From Dyadobacter sp. CY343 (GTDB taxonomy: Bacteria > Bacteroidota > Bacteroidia > Cytophagales > Spirosomataceae): a DNA stretch of 64,000 nt. Shown here in pieces: positions 42,686 through 51,153 of the stretch (within the stretch, counting starts at the first letter, position 1; every line of letters begins with the position of its first letter). The DNA lies in contig NZ_JAJUXK010000001.1 of assembly GCF_021390335.1 (NCBI RefSeq), positions 310,001-374,000 on the forward strand, in the 5' to 3' direction. Both the position numbers and the translations under genes were made by a program. The notes beneath the pieces are model-generated. The model worked only from the letters and a program-made list of their open reading frames with translations. It ran no database searches and was not told the DNA's origin.

Positions 42686-44527
42686 ATGAATGCATTTTTG
42701 ATCAGAAGTCTTTTACTCGTTTTAAGTTTTGCAGGCGTGGCAGCTAATGCGCAGTATTTAAGTCTCTCATATCCTAAATACAACTCCGTGATGCAGCGAA
42801 ATGCAAATAACCAGGCGACCATTACAATTGCCGGACAATTGGTTTTCGGGACCGGGGCTGATGGTGCGATCGCCCCGGGTACGATCCTGAGTTACCGCAT
42901 TAAAACGTTAAGTGCCAACCCGAATGTCCAGGGTGCTACGATTAACCTTTCTATGGCTGCTAACGGAATGTTTTACACTTCGACTGTCTTGTCCAAGGGT
43001 TGGTATCTTGTTGAGGTTATGCTCAATGGTGTCGTGTACGCAGCTTCCAAAGTCGGGGTTGGTGATGTTTTTTTCGTGGCTGGCCAATCTAATGCGCAGG
43101 GTTTTGGTAATAACCTGAATCCGATGGACATTTGGATGCTACCCAAGACATCAGGCTTTCCTGAGTGGATTGTAGGAATGAATTCCGATTATAACTGTAC
43201 AAAAAACTTGCCGGAAACATATGATAATATGTATTCTCTTACGGACGCAGCAAGCCATTATAATAGATTGGGCCCAACAGGAAATAATGTATGGTGTTAT
43301 GGTGTCCTGGGTAAGAAAATTTCCGATGCAAACGGCGGAATGCCTGTTGCGTTTTTTAATGCAGCATCTGGTGGTAGCAGCGTAACGCAATGGTACCAGG
43401 GTGCACAGGGATTAGCAGCCCCTAATCCATTCACTGGCGGAGCTCAGTTTTGTTTGGGCCATAATAACGGATCAGTGAACCCGGTGGATTACTATGGGCA
43501 GCCCTATACCCCCCTGAGATCTGGCCTTAATTACTATGCATCATTGTATGGAATCAGAGCTGTCTTATGGCACCAGGGAGAAACCGACTCCAATATTAAT
43601 ATTGCGCCGGCCTATAAGGCCGCAAGCGCGCAGGACTATCAGAACAAGTTACAGTTTGTGATAAACAAATCCCGGGCTGATTTTGGCGCCACAGTGAATC
43701 CTAATATCCTGACATGGATTGTGGCAAAAGCTACAATTAGTGAGTTTGGTCCATTAAACAACACAATCCGGGCCGGGCAGGGAAATGTGGTGGGATCAGG
43801 CGCAGGAAATGCGGGGCCGGATTCAGATTATGTGACAGAAAGTGCTGGAACCACAACAGTTGCCGGTTATAGAAGAGATTTAACCCATTTCGAAGAATCC
43901 AAAAACAATGCGCTGAGCTGGCTTGCTGGTAAATGGTTCGATGCCATCGGCAATCTGGGAAATAAGATTTCGGCCGGCTTTGTACCCCAATTGACTTATT
44001 CTTCCAACGGAAACAAGCGCACGCTAACTGCGCCAGCCGGATATGCCGAGTACCGTTGGGGTTCAAGCATTAATAATCCGATAGCAGGAGCGAATGGAAA
44101 TGTATTTACAACTGAAAGTTGCTGGCCGGATGTCAAATGTTTTATCCGGGATAGTAAAGGTAACTGGCACGTATCCGCAGCTACCTGGGTGCATTGTTAT
44201 GCTTCAAATCGCATTGCGGCGGAAGAAAAAGGTGCTGATGAAGCCGATCTTATACCAGAATTCAAAACTTACCCGAATCCGTATCAAAAGGAGATAACCA
44301 TTGAATTCTATGTCAGGGACGATAACAGCCACGTGAAGCTGGAAATTGTGGATTTGTCAGGCAGGGTTATTAAGACTATTGTCGATAACCCTCATGCGAA
44401 GGGAAAGTGGACATATCAGAGCGGCGAAATTAATTCGGTTACAGGGAAAATGCTTTTTTGTCGCCTGAAAGTCAATGATACTTATATGCTTAAGAGAATT
44501 CTAAAAGCAGGAAATGAAACTAAATGA
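42686..44527 (+). CDS. Sialate O-acetylesterase-like (SASA) protein with T9SS sorting domain
   Basis: The 613-residue protein has a signal peptide (about 1-22, ending ANAQ), a beta-rich N-terminal domain (about 25-130), and a SASA/DUF303 esterase-type core with FFVAGQSNAQGFG (the GQSN nucleophile motif) and VLWHQGETDSN (the partner motif with His and Glu). The C-terminal about 90 residues (PEFKTYPNPYQKEITIEF to LKRILKAGN) form a type A sorting domain of the type IX secretion system. It should be a cell-surface or secreted acetyl-esterase. The last 8 bases overlap the convergent mntH gene. Confidence 0.88.
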   Translation: MNAFLIRSLLLVLSFAGVAANAQYLSLSYPKYNSVMQRNANNQATITIAGQLVFGTGADGAIAPGTILSYRIKTLSANPNVQGATINLSMAANGMFYTSTVLSKGWYLVEVMLNGVVYAASKVGVGDVFFVAGQSNAQGFGNNLNPMDIWMLPKTSGFPEWIVGMNSDYNCTKNLPETYDNMYSLTDAASHYNRLGPTGNNVWCYGVLGKKISDANGGMPVAFFNAASGGSSVTQWYQGAQGLAAPNPFTGGAQFCLGHNNGSVNPVDYYGQPYTPLRSGLNYYASLYGIRAVLWHQGETDSNINIAPAYKAASAQDYQNKLQFVINKSRADFGATVNPNILTWIVAKATISEFGPLNNTIRAGQGNVVGSGAGNAGPDSDYVTESAGTTTVAGYRRDLTHFEESKNNALSWLAGKWFDAIGNLGNKISAGFVPQLTYSSNGNKRTLTAPAGYAEYRWGSSINNPIAGANGNVFTTESCWPDVKCFIRDSKGNWHVSAATWVHCYASNRIAAEEKGADEADLIPEFKTYPNPYQKEITIEFYVRDDNSHVKLEIVDLSGRVIKTIVDNPHAKGKWTYQSGEINSVTGKMLFCRLKVNDTYMLKRILKAGNETK

Positions 44528-45869
44528 ATGTGTTCCAAAGCAGGTATCCGTTGAGTGCGACAATGACTAAGGTGATGATCCAGCTCAGAACATTCAACGC
44601 GCGTGAATTGGCAAATCGACCCATAATCGAGCTTTTTGATGTAAAAAACACGAGCGGTACCACAGCAAAGCTCAATTGAAGGGACAGGATAACCTGGCTA
44701 AACACGAGCAGTTCGGCTGTACCTCTTTCTCCATACATGATCGACACGATCAGGGCAGGGATAATAGCGATCCCGCGCGTGATCAGTCTGCGCAGCCAGG
44801 GTTTTAATCTGATATTCAAAAAACCTTCCATCACGATCTGCCCCGCGAGTGTTCCGGTTAATGTGGAACTCTGGCCCGAAGCGAGCAATGCAAGTGCAAA
44901 AAAGATGCTGGCAAGTCCTACGCCAAGTACCGGATCCAGCAAATGGTAAGCATCAGTAATATCGGCGATCTCGAAGTGACCATTGGCATGAAAAGCGGTG
45001 GCGGCCAGGATGAGAATGGATGCATTAATAAAGAAAGCAAGGCCTAGAGATAAGGTAGAATCGATCGTGGCGAATTTGATAGCCGAACGTTTTCCTTCAT
45101 CGTCACGCCGGAAAGCGCGCGTTTGTACAATACTGGAATGCAGGTAAAGATTATGCGGCATGACAGTCGCTCCAAGGATCCCGATCGCGATATAAAGCAT
45201 GCCCGGGTTTGTGATGATCTCTGTTTTTGGTAGTAAACCATCCGCTATGCCCGCCATCGACGGCTGGGAAACGATCATTTCATAAATAAAACTAAGCAGG
45301 ATCACGCCCATTAATCCAGCCACAATACTCTCGATAATACGAAAGCCTTTTTGCTGAAAATAAAGAACAAGCAACACATCAAATGCTGTGAAAACCACGC
45401 CGACAGGCAGCGGCAGGCCGAAAAGCAGATTCAGCGCAATAGCAGAACCGATTACTTCGGCAAGGTCTGTGGCTGCGATGGCGATCTCTGACAAAACCCA
45501 CAAAACAAATGAAACGGGGCGGGAGTAGTAATCGCGGCAAGCCTGGGCAAGGTCCATTCCCGAAGCGATACCGAGTTTGAGCGAAAGGTGCTGCAAAAGC
45601 ATGGCAAACAGATTTGAGATCAGGATCACTGAAAGCAATGCATACCCGAATCTCGACCCGCCTTCAATATCGGTGGCCCAGTTTCCCGGATCAATGTAGC
45701 CCACTGCGACCATTAGGCCCGGCCCGGTGAATGCCATCAGTTTTTTCCAGAAGCCGGCACCCTCGGGAACTGCAATACTCGAATGAACCTCTGATAAAGA
45801 AGCGAGTCGCCCTTCATTATCCATCGCTCCTTTGCGCATAAACGCCTTCACCTTTGAGCCGTCAATCAT
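44520..45869 (-). CDS. mntH: NRAMP-family manganese/iron transporter
   Basis: The 449-residue protein has about eleven membrane segments. The metal site is visible as DPGNW in TM1 (YIDPGNWATDIEGG) and Ala-x-x-Met in TM6 (GATVMPHNLYLHSS), which favours Mn(II) or Fe(II). It is transcribed divergently from a DtxR-family regulator with a shared palindrome. The start at 45869 begins MIDGSKVKAFM; the membrane part starts near residue 40 so a shorter N-terminus cannot be excluded. Confidence 0.95.
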   Translation of the reverse strand: MIDGSKVKAFMRKGAMDNEGRLASLSEVHSSIAVPEGAGFWKKLMAFTGPGLMVAVGYIDPGNWATDIEGGSRFGYALLSVILISNLFAMLLQHLSLKLGIASGMDLAQACRDYYSRPVSFVLWVLSEIAIAATDLAEVIGSAIALNLLFGLPLPVGVVFTAFDVLLVLYFQQKGFRIIESIVAGLMGVILLSFIYEMIVSQPSMAGIADGLLPKTEIITNPGMLYIAIGILGATVMPHNLYLHSSIVQTRAFRRDDEGKRSAIKFATIDSTLSLGLAFFINASILILAATAFHANGHFEIADITDAYHLLDPVLGVGLASIFFALALLASGQSSTLTGTLAGQIVMEGFLNIRLKPWLRRLITRGIAIIPALIVSIMYGERGTAELLVFSQVILSLQLSFAVVPLVFFTSKSSIMGRFANSRALNVLSWIITLVIVALNGYLLWNTFI

Positions 45870-45907
45870 TTGGTTTACCTGCGGAATATTAGTTAAAATA
45901 CCGAAAA

Positions 45908-45983
45908 CAAATATAAGAAAAATCTTAAAAAAAATTTAGCCTAGTCTAAATTTTTTAATCACGCGCTCAGAATTGTACTTTTG
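45908..45983. promoter_or_regulatory. Divergent mntH/mntR promoters with central metal-regulator palindrome
   Basis: The perfect inverted repeat AAAAAATTTAG-CCTAGT-CTAAATTTTTT occupies 45929-45956. The mntH -7 element TATATTTG lies on the minus strand at 45915-45908, and the regulator -7 element TACTTTTG on the plus strand at 45976-45983. The palindrome thus covers the -33 zone of both promoters. This is a typical DtxR/MntR-type operator, and the regulator gene starts 62 bases to the right. The inner half TTTAG recurs at the haem receptor gene. Confidence 0.8.
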
Positions 45984-46017
45984 CTTATATTAAGATCAAA
46001 ATCCCGGTTTGCCTGAA

Positions 46018-46680
46018 ATGCAGAATTCGTTCACAGAAGAAAACTATTTGAAGATCATTCATGCTCTTTCGGGCAGGGACGGGGGCGAGGTGAGTACGAA
46101 TGCATTGGCTGAAAGTACGGCTACCCGCGCCGCTTCGGTGACCGATATGCTTCGGAAACTGGCCGAAAAAGGCTTAATTAATTATAAAAAATACCAGGGC
46201 GTCACACTCACCGAGCAGGGCGAAAAAGTTGCAATTAAGGTAATCCGCAAACACAGACTTTGGGAAGTATTTCTGGTCGAAAAATTGGGTTTTGGCTGGG
46301 ACGAAGTGCATGATATCGCCGAAGAGCTGGAACATATTCCCTCCGAAGTGCTGGTTGAAAAACTGGATACATTTCTCGGACATCCAAAATTCGACCCGCA
46401 CGGTGATCCTATTCCCGACGCGAAAGGCAATCTGACAGAGCCGGATTATAAAGTACTTACCGACGTTCAAATAGGGGAAAAAGTGAGAATGATGGGCGTA
46501 CTGGATCATGCACCTTCATTTTTGCAGCATCTGGACCGGTCGGGTATCAAACTGGGATCGATTATTCAGGTGAAGGAAATTAATGAATATGATAAATCTG
46601 CGTCTGTACAAATAGACGGGGGCGAGTCGTTGTTTATCAGTCTTGAGGTGTCCAAAAATTTACTGGTTCAGCGCCGATGA
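46018..46680 (+). CDS. mntR: DtxR-family metal-dependent transcriptional regulator (MntR-like)
   Basis: From the ATG at 46018 the protein has 220 residues with an N-terminal winged helix (FTEENYLKIIHAL, ATRAASVTDMLRKLAEKGLINYKKYQGVTLTEQGEKVA), a dimerisation and metal-binding domain (about 70-135; HRLWEVFLVEKLGFGWDEVHDIAEELEH) and a C-terminal SH3/FeoA-like domain (about 150-220). It should repress mntH, and perhaps the haem receptor operon, when Mn or Fe is present. The annotated frame also offers a TTG start at 46009. The symbol is used by analogy; an iron-responding role is possible. Confidence 0.92.
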   Translation: MQNSFTEENYLKIIHALSGRDGGEVSTNALAESTATRAASVTDMLRKLAEKGLINYKKYQGVTLTEQGEKVAIKVIRKHRLWEVFLVEKLGFGWDEVHDIAEELEHIPSEVLVEKLDTFLGHPKFDPHGDPIPDAKGNLTEPDYKVLTDVQIGEKVRMMGVLDHAPSFLQHLDRSGIKLGSIIQVKEINEYDKSASVQIDGGESLFISLEVSKNLLVQRR

Positions 46681-46693
46681 GACTTAACCAGCC

Positions 46694-47776
46694 ATGAGAT
46701 TGAAAATACTGGATCGCTACCTGATCAAAAACTTCCTGATTACCTACGTTTTCGTCGCATTCGTGATCGTGCTGATCATTTGCATGATCGACTATACCGA
46801 GAAAGTGGATGATTTTCTCGAAAAGAAAGCGCCGCTCCGGGAAATCCTGGTCGACTATTACCTCAACCTGATACCTTACTGGATCAATTACATCAGTCCG
46901 CTGATGGTATTTATTGCAACGGTATTTTTTACTTCCCGCATTGCCGCGCGGACTGAAATTATCGCTATTCTGAGCAGCGGGATCAGTTTCGGGCGGTTAT
47001 TGCTGCCCTACATGATCGGCGCGACGATATTGGGGATCTTGACTTTTGTTCAGGTTGGCTGGATATTGCCGAAGGCGAACAAGATCCGGAACAACTTCGA
47101 AAAGACCTACGTCAAAGACCAGTTCTATTTTAGCGGGCACAATGTGCATATTACCATCGCCGACGATGTTTACGCCTATCTTGAAAGCTATAATAGCTCA
47201 ACCAATACCGGCAATAAATTCACCATGGAGACGATCAAGGGTAACCAGCTGATCCAGAAATTTTATGCTGATAAGATCGTCTGGCAGGAAAAAAAGCAGA
47301 AGTGGACCCTTCAAAATTACCAGGTTAGGACGTTGGACAGTCTGGGTGAAAAGCTGAGCAGCGGCATGGAGATCGATACTTCCATTAACCTTTATCCGAA
47401 AGATTTCCAGAGTGACTATAACCTCTTCGAAACCTTCACATTACCCGAATTGAACGGACATATTCGCCTCCTCAGAAGCCGCGGCTCGGATGGATTGGAA
47501 GTTTATTTGATCGAAAAATACATCCGGTTTACACAACCATTTGCTATTCTGATACTTACCGCGATCGGAGTGATTGTTTCTGCCCGTAAAAGCAGGCGCG
47601 GAGTAGGCTGGCAGATCGCTTTGGGGTTTATGCTGGCGTTCATTTACATCCTCTTTTTTCTTTTGTCAAAAGGCGTTGCTGAGGCGGGGACGATCAATAC
47701 ACTTTTTGCGGTTTGGCTTCCTAATATCGTGTTTTCGTGCATAGGGTTGGTTTTATATAAAACGCTGCCCAGGTAA
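46694..47776 (+). CDS. LptF/LptG-family permease of the LPS export system
   Basis: The 360-residue protein has membrane segments near residues 15-35, 60-85 and 100-120, a periplasmic beta-jelly-roll region (about 130-270), and three C-terminal segments. The signature MRLKILDRYLIKNFLITYVFVAFVIV and SPLMVFIATVFFTSRIAARTEIIAILSSGISFGRLLLPYM are typical. It should work with LptB in the inner-membrane ABC exporter of lipopolysaccharide or lipooligosaccharide. It follows the regulator gene by 13 bases and is followed by the EamA gene after 1 base. Confidence 0.93.
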   Translation: MRLKILDRYLIKNFLITYVFVAFVIVLIICMIDYTEKVDDFLEKKAPLREILVDYYLNLIPYWINYISPLMVFIATVFFTSRIAARTEIIAILSSGISFGRLLLPYMIGATILGILTFVQVGWILPKANKIRNNFEKTYVKDQFYFSGHNVHITIADDVYAYLESYNSSTNTGNKFTMETIKGNQLIQKFYADKIVWQEKKQKWTLQNYQVRTLDSLGEKLSSGMEIDTSINLYPKDFQSDYNLFETFTLPELNGHIRLLRSRGSDGLEVYLIEKYIRFTQPFAILILTAIGVIVSARKSRRGVGWQIALGFMLAFIYILFFLLSKGVAEAGTINTLFAVWLPNIVFSCIGLVLYKTLPR

Positions 47777-47777
47777 T

Positions 47778-48707
47778 ATGTTCTCATCGACTACATTGCG
47801 CTCCTATTTACACCTGCATTTTCTGGTACTGATCTGGGGTTTTACGGCAATAGTAGGCTTGTTGGTCACTATTTCACCAATTTCACTTGTCTTATACCGA
47901 ACTCTCTTTGCAGCGATCGGGCTGGGCGCAGTTATTTTTTTTAAGCAAAAATCCTTTAAAACGAATGCAACCGATCTGCGGCGAATGCTGGCGGTAGGCT
48001 TCATATTATCGGCGCATTGGATGCTTTTCTTTGCTTCGGCGAGGGTTTCCACAGCTTCGGTTTGTCTGGCAGGAATGGCGACCACTTCACTTTGGACGAG
48101 CATTATCGAGCCACTTGTCAACAAAAAAAGCATCCGGCCGCTGGAAGTAGCGTTGGGCATTCTTGCATTCGCCGGGTTGTATGTGGTCTTTCGTTTTGAA
48201 TTCGATCACGCGCTCGGATTGCTGCTTGCATTGGCTTCCGCATTGTTGGCGGCGATGTTTACAGTAGCAAACAGCAGGCTCGTGCAGCGAATTGACGCTT
48301 ATACCATTACTTTTTACGAAATGATCGGCGCGACGGTGTTTTCATTGATCGCATTGGTTATTGCTGAAACTTTCGGCTGGACCGGCAATGCACCTTACCT
48401 GCCCGAAACGGGAGATTGGGTCTGGATACTTTTCCTCGCCTGGATCTGCACTGTGTATGCAAGTACGATGGCGACCCAGTTGATGAAACAATTTTCAGCC
48501 TATCTGATCAACCTGACTATCAATCTCGAACCTGTTTATGGAATCGCGCTGGCTTTCCTGTTTTTTGGGGAAAAAGAGCGGATGACGACGGCATTTTACT
48601 GGGGTACCACGCTTATCCTCCTTGCAGTACTGCTTTATCCGATGCTTTCGGGCAGTATTTTTGACAGGGGTAACCGCAAGGTAAGCGACGCCCGGAAAGG
48701 AACCTGA
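47778..48707 (+). CDS. EamA-family (DMT) transporter
   Basis: The 309-residue protein has about ten membrane segments in two EamA repeats (about 8-140 and 152-290). The pattern MFSSTTLRSYLHLHFLVLIWGFTAIVG and LEPVYGIALAFLFFGEKERM are typical of the drug/metabolite transporter group. The substrate cannot be told. It starts 1 base after the stop of the Lpt permease gene, so translation may be coupled. Confidence 0.92.
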   Translation: MFSSTTLRSYLHLHFLVLIWGFTAIVGLLVTISPISLVLYRTLFAAIGLGAVIFFKQKSFKTNATDLRRMLAVGFILSAHWMLFFASARVSTASVCLAGMATTSLWTSIIEPLVNKKSIRPLEVALGILAFAGLYVVFRFEFDHALGLLLALASALLAAMFTVANSRLVQRIDAYTITFYEMIGATVFSLIALVIAETFGWTGNAPYLPETGDWVWILFLAWICTVYASTMATQLMKQFSAYLINLTINLEPVYGIALAFLFFGEKERMTTAFYWGTTLILLAVLLYPMLSGSIFDRGNRKVSDARKGT

Positions 48708-48754
48708 ATAGGGCCGGCCGGGAAGTCAAAGGAAGCATATTAACTTATTACTGC

Positions 48755-48762
48755 TATTTTTG
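48755..48762 (+). promoter_or_regulatory. Candidate -7 element for the glycosyltransferase operon
   Basis: TATTTTTG fits TAnnTTTG exactly and lies 24 bases before the ATG of the first glycosyltransferase gene. No TTG is evident at the -33 distance, so confidence is modest. Confidence 0.35.
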
Positions 48763-48785
48763 TCGATTCAATCGCACAGCATTAT

Positions 48786-49736
48786 ATGAACCCAGCAAGA
48801 CTACTCCTGGTAATACCATGTTACAACGAGGAAGCCATTCTGAACCTGACCTACTCCAAGTTGAGCATGTATTACAACGGGATCAAACAGCAGGGACTGA
48901 TCGCTGAGAACAGCCGGATTTGCTTTGTGAACGACGGAAGCAGGGACAGAACGTGGAATATCATCGAAGAACTGTGCCGGACTGATTCCAATATTATCGG
49001 CGTAGGACTCTCCCGCAACTTTGGTCACCAGAGCGCGATCATGGCAGGTTTGGAGAAGCATGTGGACGATTTTGACTGCTTCATAACCATCGACGCCGAC
49101 TTGCAGGACGATATCAATGCGATTACCGGAATGATCGAAAAGCACCGCGAAGGAGCGATGGTGGTGTACGGGGTAAGGAGCGACAGGAGTTCGGATAGCT
49201 GGTTCAAGCGGGTTACTGCCGAGCAATTTTATGTTTTAATGCAGAAAATGGGCGTGCCGGTCGTATTCAACCACGCCGACTTCCGTTTAATGGACCGGCG
49301 GGTATTGCAGGAGCTTGGAAATTTCAAAGAGATCAACCTCTTCCTGCGCGGCATTGTGCCTTTGGTTGGGTTCAGAAATGAAAAGGTCTTTTACAGTCGC
49401 CTCGAACGCCAGGCCGGAGAAACCAAATATCCTTTAAACAAAATGCTGCTTTTCGCCTGGAACGGGATCACTTCGTTTTCTACTTTTCCAATGCGGCTGG
49501 TCCTTTACTTTGGCTTGTTCAATTTCATAGTGGCGATGCTCATCGTCGTATATATTCTTTTTTCTTTCTTAATAGGGCATACCGTTCCTGGCTGGACTTC
49601 AACCATGCTGCCGCTCACATTTTTTAGTGGGTTTAATATGATGGCGCTGGGATTAATAGGGGAGTACATCGGCAAGATTTACGAAGAAGTAAAAGGCCGC
49701 CCCCGATACATTATCGAAAAAATTGTCAATGAATAG
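48786..49736 (+). CDS. Glycosyltransferase family 2, polyprenyl-phosphate type (GtrB/DPM1-like)
   Basis: The 316-residue protein has the GT2 catalytic domain (about 5-210) with LLVIPCYNEEAIL, VNDGSRDRTW and the DADLQDD metal motif, then two membrane segments near the C-terminus (about 240-262 and 275-297). The family transfers a sugar from a nucleotide donor to a polyprenyl phosphate carrier. It is first in a five-gene run and its stop overlaps the next gene in ATGAATAG. Confidence 0.93.
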   Translation: MNPARLLLVIPCYNEEAILNLTYSKLSMYYNGIKQQGLIAENSRICFVNDGSRDRTWNIIEELCRTDSNIIGVGLSRNFGHQSAIMAGLEKHVDDFDCFITIDADLQDDINAITGMIEKHREGAMVVYGVRSDRSSDSWFKRVTAEQFYVLMQKMGVPVVFNHADFRLMDRRVLQELGNFKEINLFLRGIVPLVGFRNEKVFYSRLERQAGETKYPLNKMLLFAWNGITSFSTFPMRLVLYFGLFNFIVAMLIVVYILFSFLIGHTVPGWTSTMLPLTFFSGFNMMALGLIGEYIGKIYEEVKGRPRYIIEKIVNE

Positions 49737-51153
49737 ATTTTATAGAAAGTACCGGACTGTTGGCAACTGGATCAACATTGGATTAATGATCGCCGTGCTG
49801 GTTCCTTTGCTCGCGCTCGCTTACTACAATCACCCCTCCGCCGCAGATGATTATTGCTACATCGATACCGTCTTCAAAATAGGCTGGTTTGAGGCAATGA
49901 AATTGTATTACACCACCTGGACTGGCAGATATTCAGGAATCTTCCTGAATCATAGCAATCCGCTGCTATTTCATTCTATTACAGGGTTTAAGGTGCTGCC
50001 TGTCGTTCTGATCGCAGCCACTATTTTTGCGCTTTATAGTCTTTTCCGGCACCTTACGCCTACCTTATCGCGTGTCGCGCATCTGGGTTTTGCGGGTGTT
50101 GTTTTCTTTCTTTTTGTATTGAAAATGGCGAGTCTCGCGGAAGCTTTCTACTGGATGGCGGCATTTGTGACGTACTCGGTTCCGAATATGCTCACCCTTT
50201 TCTGGATCGTAATGGTATTGCGCTGGTACCGGCAGGACACGCAGTCGGCGAAATTTTTGGTGGGCTTTCTGGCCGGGTTTCTGGTTTTTGCGGTAATCGG
50301 CGCCAGCGAGCAGAATATGCTGACAATGGTATTGCTGGTAGGAGCCTGGTGGGTTTACCGCCTTATTTACTACCGAAAAGTGGACGCATTTATGGTTTCC
50401 ATGCTAGTGATAACCGGAATATCATGTTATCTGCTCTTAGGTTCTCCTGGTAATCAGGCAAGAATGGGTGGAAATCCGCTGGGTGGAAATATCCCTTTTT
50501 CTACCATTTCAACTTTGAAAAAACTGGCAATACTCGGTTTTGACTGGGTTTTCAGAACGCCGCTTATATTCTTTACCGCAGTTTGGCTGGTAGTGATGTC
50601 GAGATTGTCGGAAGGTGCGCGGAATTATTTTTCAATACCTGTCTGGTATGCGGTATTGCTGTTTATCGGCGTGCTTTCAGCGCAGCTTTTTCCGTCCTAT
50701 TATGGGGTTGGTATCGAGCCTACGCATCGGGTTGTTAATAGTGCCTATTTCTTTTTCCTGATCGGCTGGTTCTATATCTGGGGCGTTATTTTTCATTATT
50801 TCAAACAAAAAAGGTTCGGGTTTTTCCAATTTACAGTGGCAAGATTCGTCGGGTTGTATGTCATTTTGCTCGCGTCGGTAGCGCTCTCATTTTACAGAAG
50901 TCCAAATGTCAGATTGGTTTATACCGACTGGCTGAAAGGCAAAGCAGCAGCTTACGACAAGGAAATGTACCAGCGTTATGCGTTGATGAAAAACAGTACC
51001 GAGGAAGTCACTTATCTGCCGCCAATTCACTCAAAAGCATTCTCCATTTATGTAGAGGACGATATTACTGCTAATCAGGATCATTGGTGGAACAAATGCA
51101 TGGCGGGATATTACGGTAAGAAGGCGATCATAATGTCGGAAAAGAATGAATAG
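49729..51153 (+). CDS. DUF6056-type multispanning membrane protein (GT-C-like)
   Basis: From the ATG at 49729 the protein has about 474 residues with a dozen hydrophobic segments. The motif YNHPSAADDYCY after the first segment matches DUF6056 and the acidic pair seen in GT-C glycosyltransferases that use polyprenyl-phosphate sugars. The catalytic role is inferred. Its 5' end overlaps the GT2 gene by 8 bases and its 3' end overlaps the next gene by 8 bases. Confidence 0.8.
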   Translation: MNRFYRKYRTVGNWINIGLMIAVLVPLLALAYYNHPSAADDYCYIDTVFKIGWFEAMKLYYTTWTGRYSGIFLNHSNPLLFHSITGFKVLPVVLIAATIFALYSLFRHLTPTLSRVAHLGFAGVVFFLFVLKMASLAEAFYWMAAFVTYSVPNMLTLFWIVMVLRWYRQDTQSAKFLVGFLAGFLVFAVIGASEQNMLTMVLLVGAWWVYRLIYYRKVDAFMVSMLVITGISCYLLLGSPGNQARMGGNPLGGNIPFSTISTLKKLAILGFDWVFRTPLIFFTAVWLVVMSRLSEGARNYFSIPVWYAVLLFIGVLSAQLFPSYYGVGIEPTHRVVNSAYFFFLIGWFYIWGVIFHYFKQKRFGFFQFTVARFVGLYVILLASVALSFYRSPNVRLVYTDWLKGKAAAYDKEMYQRYALMKNSTEEVTYLPPIHSKAFSIYVEDDITANQDHWWNKCMAGYYGKKAIIMSEKNE

